Origin: Gnetum montanum
Taxonomy: Eukaryota; Streptophyta; Gnetopsida; Gnetales; Gnetaceae
Direction: 5' to 3'
NCBI GenBank assembly: GCA_015680685.1
Contig: MNCI01014407.1
Coordinates: forward strand, 708,354 to 772,353
Length of the DNA stretch: 64,000 nucleotides
Shown: in pieces, positions 54,836 to 64,000 of the stretch
Layout: every line of letters starts with the position of its first letter
How positions within the stretch are numbered: the first letter of the stretch is position 1
The notes under the pieces: generated by a model
The model's database searches: none
The model's input: only the letters and a program-made list of their open reading frames with translations
Told to the model about the DNA's origin: nothing
Made by a program: the position numbers and the translations under genes

Positions 54836-55474
54836 ATAAGAACCACGCCATGCAAAGACTTATTATTTTTATTAGCTCAGCTTCCCAATAATGGAGCAAC
54901 ATCAGAATGGTAAGGAAAACTTAAGAAGAAAACATCCAAGCACCCAAGAGAATGGCCAGCACAAATACATCAAATCCCCTTGAAGTCACACCCTTTTCAA
55001 TCCTTGAGTCCTTCCTTAGTTTGAGAAATGCTTAGTGACCAATTCGTTGATAGTTTTATTATTTGAAGAAAGGGACTGTACAATTCCAAGCTAAGAGAGA
55101 CCATAGAAATTCATGGATGCATGGATGATGTGGACTCATTACCTGTTATATCAAAAGAACCATACCTTAGTATCCACATTATAACTCAAAGGTAAAAACC
55201 AAACATTAGCAATCAATGGAATACAGTTCATACCATCATCAAGAGCACTTATTAGGTGACAAACCTAACAAAATAAAATAAATAAACGCACAAAGAAATG
55301 AAAAAGTATAAACAATGTTGCACAAAAAAAACAAGAAAAGTTAAAGAAATTTGTAAAACAAAAATGTGTAAAACAAAAACTTAAAAAGGGACTGAGGGCC
55401 TTGATTGATCAGCATAGGTGGCCATCTCCCCCATGACTGAGTTGAAAGGGGGAGATCTGAAATAATGAGCAAGG
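53490..55474 (-). mobile_element. Element G 3' spacer with conserved frame and CT tract
   Basis: Minus-strand counterpart of the C spacer. Landmarks include 'agtcatggggg' by the pol end, 'gagtccacatcatccatgcatcc' (about 55113-55140), the (CT)n run at 54792-54832 where C has poly-A and A has the gap, 'ggggctgtacaccacctt' (54487), 'ggcatgagcctactttgggg' (54255) and 'cgctactggaggatcgct' (54074). Frames at 54196-53891 ('NPYTLGSHQCSISKIRISHV', 'TTQPMDLTPKQGINCIVIHL') and 53881-53678 ('GNHITTDWIWREHLEWTSAG') parallel those in C and A. Confidence 0.75.
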
Positions 55475-56260
55475 TCATCCTTTCTCCGATGTACTATGTG
55501 CATTGACCGTTCTAGATTCATGATAAAGTTTGGTCTGTTGCACATCGACTAGTATTCTCCTATCGAAGCATTTGTTTGAATTTTTTAGGAGTTTCCAACT
55601 TCCCCCAATTGATGTTTTTAGGTTTAGGGTTGGAAGTTGGCGACACTCTTGCTCTAGTGCATCTATGTTTTCTACGTGGGCGCAAGTTGGTCCCCCAGTT
55701 AGTTCCATGTATGTTGGTGAGTTGCTCTCTTGATTAGCTGTCAACCACTGGGTGTCTTCTTGTTGTGTGGTTGCTACATATAGGCATTTTTGTATGTTAA
55801 TTTCTTGGGCACACCAGTTGCATGTAGGTAATGCTGAACATTCCTGTACATAATCACCCCCTATATCAATGTATGTGATGCATAGAACTTTCTTCTTTTC
55901 GATCTTCCCAAAAATGTTTTCCTTAGATATTTCTAGGGAAAGATCATGGATTCTTAGGCATGCATTTATGGTACTTAGCCATGTCCTCCCCATTATTATT
56001 GGGGAGTCCCCTTTGTCATTATTTACTTGTATCACTAGGAAATCAGCTGGGAATGACCAATCACACACAGTGGTAACGATGTCCTCCACCAGTCACAAGG
56101 GAACAGTGATGGACTAGTCAGCCAGCTCTAAGCGAATATTGCTCTTCTTTAGTGGAGGCAAGTTTTAGGCTTTATACATCTCTTGTGATATTAAGTTGAC
56201 TTTGAAACCTGAGTCCAGAAGAGCTTTACATGGTTTATTATCAGCGACTTGGAGATAAAT
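55475..56260 (-). pseudogene. Element G protease
   Basis: On the minus strand 'CKALLDSGFKVNLISQEMYK' carries the DSG active site; stops follow at 'KA.NLPP', 'AD.SITVPL' and 'PL.LVED'. From 56089 the frame is open for 204 codons: 'WSFPADFLVIQV', 'SPIIMGRTWLSTI', then the downstream linker 'CNWCAQEINIQKCLYVATTQ' to a stop at 55475. Where C goes on into RT, G instead reads 'RILVDVQQTKLYHESRTVNA' and jumps to the pol-end sequence. Confidence 0.82.
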
Positions 56261-56923
56261 TAAAGGACTTCTAGGATCAGAGAATTTCCTGGGAAGGTGG
56301 CCCTTCTTAATCTAGTCAGTAATGACATGTGTTAACATAACCGTGTATGTTGAGCTCTATTTTTCATTTGAAGGGAGCTTTGAAGCCTTATTTGATGGAG
56401 AAGGGTTCAGAGGCTCAACCGCTTGTGGTTGTGAGAGCTTGGTTGGACTGTTGGTTCTAAAGAAATATCTTCTCTTTGTACAGTTGTCAGAACCAGTAGT
56501 GGGTTGAAGGTTCACAGCTCTCGTAGCATTGCGTTGCTGTGGTTGAGTGGGGAGTTCCCCTTACATTGTTGGAGTGGATGGTAATGGAGTTATCGGTGTG
56601 AGAGTTGCGGATGGGTTCGGAGGATGGTATGTCTGTGGGTTGTCTCTCCCAGGAAAAGGAGTCCTATAATACTCCTGAGCTTGGTAGTGACGTTGTGGTG
56701 TCATGTGGCCAACAGAGTCACCTAGGGAGATTGGCTACTGCACATAGTAGCCATATGGATCTGGTTGCTGGTAAGGGTATTGTTGCCTTGGTGGTGGCAT
56801 CCACCACAACTGTGGGTATTGCCACTGCTAGTGTTTCTCAATAGGTTGTGGTGGAGTTCCACTTGGATAATACATTGATGGTTGGTGGAACTGCCACGGG
56901 TTACCTTGGGGATAAGGTAACCG

Positions 56924-58890
56924 TTAGGGTGTTTGCCAATTGTTAATTTGTGGGTTAAGTGCATATACCCTAGACTTTTGTAGATGTGAGATTATTGGGC
57001 AACATCCCTTAGGATGGTTGTACTGGCATATCTCACATCCACCGTCATTGTCTGCATTAGAATCCACAACCTTTTTGGTGATAGCCATTTTATCCTTACC
57101 TTTGTTATGTGCATGGTCCATGTCCCTCTTTTTCTTTTTATCATAGTCACTACCTCGTTCCGTAGACTCCTCTATGATTTTGAGAATGGTTTCAAATCTA
57201 CTATCCAAGGAGTCCCACATTTGGTCTACCTTTGTTGACACTTCTGTTGTTAATTTTTGGAGTGCCAAGGTTTTCCTATTTACCATCTCTTCGAGCGGTG
57301 ATTCTTTCTCCTCCTCACAGAATCTCACTTCCCTTTTTTGGAGGAAGGATCATGGTTGTACTCTTTCGCACTTTCTCTCTTATGTAGCTCTCTTTCTTCC
57401 TTGGCTACTTGCTCCAACAATCTATGAACCTGATGGGACCTAAGCTTTGATAATCTTCCTTGGGCATATGTTCCAAGGGTTCTCCTAGTTTCATGCCTAA
57501 GTCCATCTACGAGATGGCGTAGTTGATCCTGCTACGCATAACCATGGCCTGGGCAACGATGTAACGATGCATAATAACGGTCCATGGTAGCATCCAAGGG
57601 TTCGTGATTTCCTTGCTTCCATCCTTGGATTTGCTTTCGCAGGTTGGACACTCAGGAGTATGTTTGATATTTATCATTAAATAGTTCTAGCATCATACTC
57701 CACCTGCAAAAGGATTCCGATTCTAAGGACCGATACTAGCTTTTTGTTTCTTTTACTAGTATCCTTGGGAACAACTTTACTTTTTGCCATTTGTTCTCAA
57801 TGTTCTGCAAGGCGCATGTATCGTGAAATGCTTGTAAGTGGTTCTGAGGATCAGCATTGTATCCCCCTTCAAATCATGGGATGTTATTCATGTCTAACCT
57901 CTTGATCCTACTATCTTTTTGGTGCCTTGTGGGAATTCTTACAGCCTCCATGATGTCTAACATGCTTCGGGTTGCAAGTAGGGGAGCTTCATGGTCATTT
58001 CATTCATAGCGTCTGTGATGTCTACGCGGTTGCCTACTCTCCCTTCTTCTATGCCATGATTCTCTAAAATTTCCTCATCCTCGTTCCCAACTCTCTTGTC
58101 GAGGTTTCTCACTCTATTTACCCTTATCCTCACGGTTAGGTTCCTTATGACTGTGTCCTAATACTAAAGGAGGGGGTAAATGTGACAATGAAAGTGAAGA
58201 AGAAGGAGAACCATCGCCATGGCGATGTTTCCTACCTTCTCTTTGGTGGTCTCGGCCCCGATCGTAATTACGATCAGAATGCCCGCCCTTATCATGTGTT
58301 TATGTTCCCTTGTTGAACACTTGGTGTTTGTGGGGATTGGAACCAGGGTTGTGAACCATGGAGTGGAGGTTCTGATACACCACCTCTTGACCATCATTAG
58401 GAGGGGGAACATCATTTGGTGGAGAACCTATTGAAATTGGTTCACAACCCTTAATTTCACTCAAGACATGCGGAGCGTTATGGGGCCATTTACCCTTTGA
58501 GGATGTATGATATCTCTCCTGTTGCAAGTCCCTTTGACGTTGCGCTTCTGTGGGATGGTAATCCCTTGTGTCATGGTCGCACGCAACATATTCTGCGTAT
58601 AACTGTGACATGCCTATTCGTGCGAGAGCATGAAGGAGCATGTTGGGGACCAATCTATCTGGAGGCAACACTATGTTACCCTCCAAGTCTCTCCAACATA
58701 GTTGTTCGTCTTGATGGAGAATAAAGGTAAAGTCAGGTACATACTTATCGTGATGAATATATACTACACAGAACTGTTGAGGAACTAGTGGATCTTGGTT
58801 ACATGTGTTGTGCTACCGACTGTCTCTAGTGTTGTTCCTAGGTGGTGAAGTGCTTTTGTGCGAAGAAAAAAATATTTTTTGTCTTGTTCG
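56924..58890 (-). pseudogene. Element G gag
   Basis: Colinear with C's gag but with fewer breaks. From about 58890 it reads 'VPDFTFILHQDEQLCWRDLE', 'YAEYVACDHDTRDYHPTEAQ' and 'VYQNLHSMVHNPGSNPHKHQ', then an Arg/His/Ser-rich block. Capsid-like 'FEGGYNADPQNHLQAFHDTC', 'FNDKYQTYS' and 'LRHLVDGLRHETRRTLGTYA' follow, with a coiled acidic region 'CEEEKESPLEEMVNRKTLAL' and knuckle 'CEICQYNHPKGCC' (about 57037-56999). Stops occur near 58314, 57880 and elsewhere. The ATG of C's gag corresponds to 'ata' here, so the original start is lost. Confidence 0.8.
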
Positions 58891-59007
58891 GTGTGCTATT
58901 TACTGTTGTCCTATTCTTTTTTTTTGGATCAACCCTAAGGGTTTGTTCTAGCGTCCCAACGATATGAATGATTTCCTATGTTCTATGTAGCGCACAAACA
59001 ACAAAGT

Positions 59008-59024
59008 CCCCGACAATGGCGCCA
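59008..59024 (-). other. tRNA-Asp primer-binding site of element G
   Basis: Minus strand 'tggcgccattgtcgggg', one base from the LTR end at 59026. It differs from A's intact site by two transitions (G-to-A, C-to-T). Confidence 0.85.
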
Positions 59025-59025
59025 A

Positions 59026-60801
59026 TGATGAGTGGCGAGGTACCCCTACACTCAACCATACGAATACACACGTCTCATGCGCGATTCGGTCGAACTCCAA
59101 GGACTAAGTGCTTACGTGCCTTACTGGAACACTTAATGTTAATCAATCGTTGTCTTCCCAAACTTACTTGTATTGTCACAGTTGTATGGTTAAGTAAGCT
59201 TGAGGTATATGATTTTTGTGTCTTTTATCTTTTTAATGTCTTATGCTAATAGGGGAAGGTGAAGAGAACTAAGTAACTAACTTTCATTAACTATTCACTA
59301 ACTAAGTTCTAATTGTCCTAACACCAATATCCGTTCCCACTTGCTACACACACCCTGAACCAGTGCAATGCTACTAGGATTACCAAACACTATTCGTTAC
59401 TAGGTTACCAAGCATTACACATGTGCTTGAAGCGGTCATACTGAGTGCACTTAACTAGGAGAGTCAAGGGTTGAGAGAGATTAATTATCTAGGAAAGCAT
59501 TTAAACATTTAACAATAATTAATTCCTATTTAGCTTAGTCCACATGCTGCAAGGTTTATCAAAAAGTTCGTCTTTATTGTCATACACAAATGTGTGCTTA
59601 GGTACAATTTGCTTGAATAAAGATCCGTTCACTTTAAGACTCTGATGAGTGGCGAGGTACCCCTACACTCAACCATACAAATATGAGCGTTACACGTGCA
59701 ATTCGGTCGAACTTTGTAGACAGACTAGTTGTGGCATCTAGACAATTAGCCTTAGGTCACAGTTCATTGTCTTCCCACTTGGACTAGTATTGACTTTGTC
59801 ACATATGGTTTAGTCTAGAGTGAGGTGTATGATGTGTTTCTAACCTAATGCTACTCCTGAAAGCAATGGAAGGTAATATTATCTAAACTAAGAGAGAGAG
59901 AGGGTGAGAGAGAATCTAACTAGCCTAAGTGCGATGAGCATCTGTTCCTCAATTAACCGTAAACATCTTGGACTTCGTGCACGACTACCACTGGGATTAC
60001 CAAGCGCAAATCCTAGGTACACTACTGGGTTACCAAGTAGTCACACTTAAATGCTCGGAATTAAGTCACACTCATTCTACATTTAACAGGAGTTTAAGGG
60101 TGAGAGATATTAACTAAGAAAGCAGTAAATAACAATTAATTAAATAATTAATCTAAGTGAATGCTACAATGATGAAGTAATCTCATTCTTTATTTCTGGT
60201 CATGTGCGTGTCCAAGTACGTCACATTCGAAAAAAGGATGTTGTACAATTACAATCACCACACTGCGGGCATACACTGAGAGGAAAAGGGTTGAGAAAGA
60301 AATTAAACACTTAAACTAAGGACTAACTTACTAACTAACTTTCTCCCGGAACTGCCTGCCTCTTATTTATAGATGAGGAGACACACTCGAATAAAGGATG
60401 CCATACAATTACAATCACCACACTGCGAGCATACATTGAGAGGAAAAGGGTTGAGAAAGAAATTAAACACTTAAACTAAGGACTAACTTACTGACTAACT
60501 TTCTCCTGGAATTGTTTGCCTCTTATTTATAGATGAGGAGATAGGCTGCGATATCGCGGCGGACGGGATATCGCGGCCAGCAAAATACGACTCATGAGAC
60601 TCCTATTGTGGGCACATGGAAATTATTCTAACTCTGGAATGGTAAAACTGCAAGAGTTTGGCTAAGGGTCTAAATCTAGATGCCTAAAATAGGGAAAGCC
60701 GCCTCTTATTTATAGACATTGCGGTATTGCAGGGGCAGAAGCAATATCTCGGATGCGATATCACATATGCGATATCACATATGCAATATCGTGGCTCATC
60801 A
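59026..60801 (-). mobile_element. Element G 5' LTR, split by solo LTR H
   Basis: The LTR consists of 59026-59642 and 60603-60801 (about 816 bp once H and one GACTC are taken out) and ends at GGTGG. Its outer end has the U3 dyad 'gcgatatcacatatgcgatatc' (60758-60779) and TATA on the minus strand (plus-strand 60704-60714). Text on either side of H joins smoothly when compared with the G 3' LTR near 53310. Confidence 0.9.
59643..60597 (-). mobile_element. Solo LTR H with duplicated promoter region
   Basis: 955 bp flanked by GACTC (59638-59642 and 60598-60602). Plus-strand start is 'tgatgagtggcgaggtacc' and the end is 'cgactcatga', one base changed from the family TCATCA. A tandem duplication of 160 bp (60227-60386 and 60387-60546) includes the TATA box twice (plus-strand 'cttatttatag' at 60362-60372 and 60522-60532). 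It is the youngest layer at this spot, since it lies inside G. Confidence 0.92.
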
Positions 60802-61089
60802 GGTGGATAACTCTTTAGCCATATAACTCTCAAATGAGCATGTCATTCAAAAGAGGTCCAAGCATGTGAACATCAAGTTCTATTTCATCAAGGAAGAAGT
60901 AAACACGACAAACATCTTGCCCAAGCATGTGCCAACTCAAGATTAATTGGATGATCTCTTAACCGAGTAACGTCAAGCTTTCAAGATTGATAATCTTTTG
61001 AGGACAATTGGGATAGTCAAGATCGTAGAAGTAAGAGACCCACAAACCTCGAACTTCACCATCCTCATACATTGCACACTAAAGGAGGG
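60802..61089 (+). pseudogene. Ty1/copia RNase H relic, right part, and purine tract
   Basis: Resumes the copia reading: 'DNSLAIQLSNEHVIQKRSKH', 'VNIKFYFIKEEVNTTNILPK', 'HVPTQD', the usual copia RNase H end ('RTKHIDirfHFir...v....i.T..q.aDi.TK'). It ends near the purine tract 'aaaggaggg' (61081-61089), immediately followed by 'tgtgctagag', a plausible start of the copia 3' LTR. Confidence 0.72.
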
Positions 61090-61844
61090 TGTGCTAGAGA
61101 GAGCATTGCTAAAAATGGCAAAAGGGACCAAAGAGGCTTCAATCCTCTTTCTCTTTCATTTTTACATTCTTGCAAACATGGTTTTCTCAAGTGAGGAATG
61201 AATCTCTTCCATGGTTCATTTTCTGAAGTTCTCTAATGGGTAATTGCATATGAATTTTTACATGTTCTTACACTAATTTTCACATTCTCACTTATTTTAC
61301 ATCATTATTCTTAAAATTTGAAGTTCTTTCATGTTTCTCTCATGAATTGCATGTTCTCTCAATGCTTAGAATGAAATTTGAAGCATAGAATTGAAACATT
61401 TTTTTTAGGGTTTGAAGAATTGTAAAGTTGTAGTGAAGAATTACCTTTCTCCCTTGACTTATTGCCTCTAATTTGAAAGGATTCACTCCCCTAAGCATCT
61501 CTAACAAGTTTTCCATCCTAAATGGGTTCATATTCAATGTTTTGTTCATATATGAAGTTAGGGTTTAACCCTATTTGTTTATTTTAAGCTCCACATGTGT
61601 GTGTTGAGCAAGAATCAAACATTGGTTGCTTTCCAAGAAGATATGAAATCTCCAAGTTGTCTTGCATGTTTTATGATCCATTTTCAAGTAATTTGGTGTG
61701 TTTCATCTACACTTATGTTATAAATGCCTTTCAAGACTGAAAACTATGATAGATTCGATGTTTCTCATTCAATTGAAGATCTGAACCTGTAGACCTAAGT
61801 TCTAAATCTCAACCTAAGAACTCACAGCAATAAATTTGGCGTAA
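61090..61844 (+). other. Possible copia 3' LTR and AT-rich flank
   Basis: Begins TGTG after a purine tract, so an LTR start at 61090 is plausible, but I could not identify the end or a target duplication. No gene reading was recognised. Text such as 'gaagttagggtttaaccctatttg' (61553-61576) is near-palindromic. Confidence 0.35.
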
Positions 61845-62327
61845 ACCCACCAAAATCTGTCAAATAGCGAGTCTACTCCCAAGTTGAAGGGCCCTTCTAG
61901 CACTGAAGTCACGGTACTTTCATTTTTCCAAAGAATGCTGCCCGTATTACCATCCGACACTGTCCAAATCACAATTGCTCATTTGTTGCGAGAATCACTA
62001 TTGCCCAATCAGCTGCGAGAACCAGTTTTCCAGTATCTCATAAAAACAAATACAATGAAGAAAGGCCCTGAAAGTTCCAGAAGCTCTGGAACTTCCAAAA
62101 CTGTGTATGCAATTGTAAGATCTGGACAGCGAACTATAAGATCGAACCGTACACTTGTTAATACCAAAAATTATGGTCTTCTATCAAGCCAAGAGCTTTT
62201 AGACGGAAACTTATCCTGTTCAATCCTTTACGATCTTAATTTTTTACTGGATAGTAATCTCCGGCAGCGGGCAGTAGCGGCTGGTAAGCTTTCTCCGCAA
62301 CATCCGTATGAAAATATAGACACATAA
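61845..62327 (+). CDS. Unrecognised 160-codon open region, possible exon
   Basis: After an in-frame TAA (61842-61844) the frame is open to TAA at 62325-62327. There is no early ATG; the first in-frame ATG is near 61935. The text is protein-like and not of low complexity: 'SFFQRMLPVLPSDTVQITIA', 'HLLRESLLPNQLREPVFQYL', 'SKTVYAIVRSGQRTIRSNRT', 'NTKNYGLLSSQELLDGNLSC', 'LNFLLDSNLRQRAVAAGKLS' and a 'PQHPYENIDT' end. I do not recognise a family. It could be the last exon of a host gene or a captured fragment. It lies just upstream of the copy of the MATE promoter region. Confidence 0.4.
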   Translation, partial: THQNLSNSESTPKLKGPSSTEVTVLSFFQRMLPVLPSDTVQITIAHLLRESLLPNQLREPVFQYLIKTNTMKKGPESSRSSGTSKTVYAIVRSGQRTIRSNRTLVNTKNYGLLSSQELLDGNLSCSILYDLNFLLDSNLRQRAVAAGKLSPQHPYENIDT

Positions 62328-62424
62328 GCCACTATTTAGACGAAGCTGTTCCATATGCGCTAATGCAATTTCATCAGCCTCATATTTGATATAATCCATG
62401 AAGATAACAACATCGTCCTACTTA

Positions 62425-62752
62425 CTGGAATGAAAACAGTAGACTTCAATGCACAAATTTATAAAGCTTTGTCTGCTACTTCCGGGCAAAGTCTCAGAAA
62501 TATTCCAATCCGTCCAGATGTAACTTGGGGAATGTACAGCATTGGCTCTGCTTTGAACACGTAGCCAGATAACGGGTACCGGCTTAACCATTGCAGATTT
62601 TGTTTTGGGATAAAATGCCCTTCTATTAAATACATTCTGCATTCATACCATTCAACTTCGACGAAAAGAAACAAACAGGTGTCATTTTCTTTTACATTCT
62701 GCATTCATACCATTCAACTTCAACGGAAAGAACAAACAGGTGTTGTAACAAC
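62425..62752 (+). repeat. Copy of the MATE upstream region
   Basis: Colinear with 15590-15890: 'acttc.atgcac..atttata..gctttgtctgct', 'atattcca.tc', 'ggctctgc.ttgaacacgt', 'agataac.ggtac.ggctt', 'gattgcaga' and 'ataaaatg.c', then 'cattc..aattcaact...acagaa..aacaaacaggtg', including the same kind of tandem duplication (about 62639 and 62699). The similarity ends at about 62752, where an unrelated sequence begins. No exon 1 follows before the gap at 63015. Confidence 0.82.
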
Positions 62753-63014
62753 GTTGCCCCGACGTTGCCCGGCACCCCAAGGAATTCACAAAGATCAAAT
62801 AGATCTGGGGCAAAAGACCTGGGGAATACGCCTCAAACAAGCAAGCATCTCACAAGTGCAAGTAGAAGAGAACCAAGCAACCAAGTATACACACAACCTT
62901 GTAGACCACATCGGTGGAAGGAGAAACAATGCATCTACAAGGGAAGGTGCCTCACCCCCAGATCCCTCACAATCTGGTACAAGGTGTGGCATGGCACCGC
63001 ACCAAAACTATCCA
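62753..63014. other. Unassigned sequence before the gap
   Basis: GC-richer, starting 'acgttgccccgacgttgcccggcacccc' (a short direct repeat). No protein, LTR or RNA match was recognised. Long open readings here run into N and mean nothing. Confidence 0.4.
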
Positions 63015-63863
63015 NNNNNNNNNNNNNNNNNNNNNNNNNNNNNNNNNNNNNNNNNNNNNNNNNNNNNNNNNNNNNNNNNNNNNNNNNNNNNNNNNNNNNN
63101 NNNNNNNNNNNNNNNNNNNNNNNNNNNNNNNNNNNNNNNNNNNNNNNNNNNNNNNNNNNNNNNNNNNNNNNNNNNNNNNNNNNNNNNNNNNNNNNNNNNN
63201 NNNNNNNNNNNNNNNNNNNNNNNNNNNNNNNNNNNNNNNNNNNNNNNNNNNNNNNNNNNNNNNNNNNNNNNNNNNNNNNNNNNNNNNNNNNNNNNNNNNN
63301 NNNNNNNNNNNNNNNNNNNNNNNNNNNNNNNNNNNNNNNNNNNNNNNNNNNNNNNNNNNNNNNNNNNNNNNNNNNNNNNNNNNNNNNNNNNNNNNNNNNN
63401 NNNNNNNNNNNNNNNNNNNNNNNNNNNNNNNNNNNNNNNNNNNNNNNNNNNNNNNNNNNNNNNNNNNNNNNNNNNNNNNNNNNNNNNNNNNNNNNNNNNN
63501 NNNNNNNNNNNNNNNNNNNNNNNNNNNNNNNNNNNNNNNNNNNNNNNNNNNNNNNNNNNNNNNNNNNNNNNNNNNNNNNNNNNNNNNNNNNNNNNNNNNN
63601 NNNNNNNNNNNNNNNNNNNNNNNNNNNNNNNNNNNNNNNNNNNNNNNNNNNNNNNNNNNNNNNNNNNNNNNNNNNNNNNNNNNNNNNNNNNNNNNNNNNN
63701 NNNNNNNNNNNNNNNNNNNNNNNNNNNNNNNNNNNNNNNNNNNNNNNNNNNNNNNNNNNNNNNNNNNNNNNNNNNNNNNNNNNNNNNNNNNNNNNNNNNN
63801 NNNNNNNNNNNNNNNNNNNNNNNNNNNNNNNNNNNNNNNNNNNNNNNNNNNNNNNNNNNNNNN
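63015..63863. other. Assembly gap (849 N)
   Basis: A run of N. The 137 bases after it (63864-64000) show no recognisable feature. Confidence 0.97.
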
Positions 63864-64000
63864 AACTTTGAGCTTGACCCTGCCGTCTGCAGACACCAGC
63901 ATCGCATGCCTTAATCCATCATTCATCATTCCCTAGTATTCCAACAAGAGAGAGAAGATCCAAAAATCTATTTGGAAACTTCATGAAGAGGCTACATACA

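Larger units (their letters stand above)
52700..60801 (-). mobile_element. Element G: Athila-like retrotransposon, minus strand, gag-protease only
   Basis: G spans 52700-60801, flanked by GGTGG (52695-52699 and 60802-60806) in the copia relic. On the minus strand: 5' LTR 60801-59026 (interrupted by solo LTR H), primer-binding site 59024-59008 ('tggcgccattgtcgggg'), gag about 58890-56930, Pro/Gln-rich linker, protease about 56260-55475, 3' spacer 55474-53490, 3' LTR 53489-52700. RT, RNase H and integrase are missing. It is closest to C in gag, protease and spacer. Confidence 0.93.

Noticed and set aside
54728-54913. Frame with a long Ser-Leu repeat
   Set aside because: Translation of the (CT)n microsatellite in element G's spacer.
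55530-58724. Several plus-strand frames of 60-90 codons
   Set aside because: Antisense shadows of element G gag and protease on the minus strand.
62679-63936. Several long frames (299-411 codons) on both strands
   Set aside because: They are almost wholly N from the assembly gap 63015-63863 and carry no information.

Overview
This is nuclear DNA from a plant with a large, repeat-dominated genome. Genes have GT-AG introns, and one intact multi-exon MATE transporter sits among degenerate Ty3/gypsy, Ty1/copia and RTE-type LINE sequences. The gene-poor layout, old nested retrotransposons and long AT-rich spacers would suit a gymnosperm, but that is inference; no species marker is visible. There is nothing bacterial, no operon and no CRISPR. 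Three assembly gaps occur: a 41-base run at 31886, a single N at 41252 and an 849-base run at 63015.

Layout. 1-10005: an LTR end, integrase relics and two tandem-repeat blocks, then a decayed Athila-like pol (RT-RNase H-integrase) with its 3' LTR. 10130-15010: LINE relics in both orientations, a lone LTR (11352-12279) and minus-strand retroelement debris. 16448-21583: an eight-exon MATE (DTX-type) gene that splices in silico to exactly 500 codons including stop. A tRNA-Val-like sequence lies just downstream and an old LTR lies at about 22000-22800. 23830-24420 and 44063-44440: one RTE-type LINE split by retrotransposon B (24421-44057, target duplication CTTAG). B contains element A (27855-34042, target duplication CCTAT, gag only) and element C (about 35436-42727, gag-PR-partial RT). 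44440-52080: AT-rich DNA with unrecognised minus-strand ORFs, a 226-bp tandem duplication, and broken MATE exon-1 copies at 47366-47620 (+) and 51059-51479 (-). 52085-61130: a copia relic split by element G (52700-60801, minus strand, target duplication GGTGG). One LTR of G is itself split by solo LTR H (59643-60597, target duplication GACTC). 61845-64000: an unrecognised ORF, a copy of the MATE upstream region, and a gap.

The LTR elements A, B, C, D, G and H share TGATGA...TCATCA LTR ends and a U3 array of GATATC-centred palindromes before a CTATAAATA box. Where a primer-binding site is visible (A, B, C, G) it matches the 3' end of tRNA-Asp; where gag is visible it carries a CX2CX3HX4C knuckle; A, C, D and G share a long 3' spacer. 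I read them as an Athila-related lineage. None looks autonomous as it stands: pol is absent (A), cut out (G), truncated (C) or riddled with stops (D).

The one gene likely to make a functional protein is the MATE transporter. The other MATE pieces (two exon-1 copies, an intron-1 copy and an upstream-region copy) suggest a local gene-family cluster that was duplicated and then broken up by deletion and retrotransposition.
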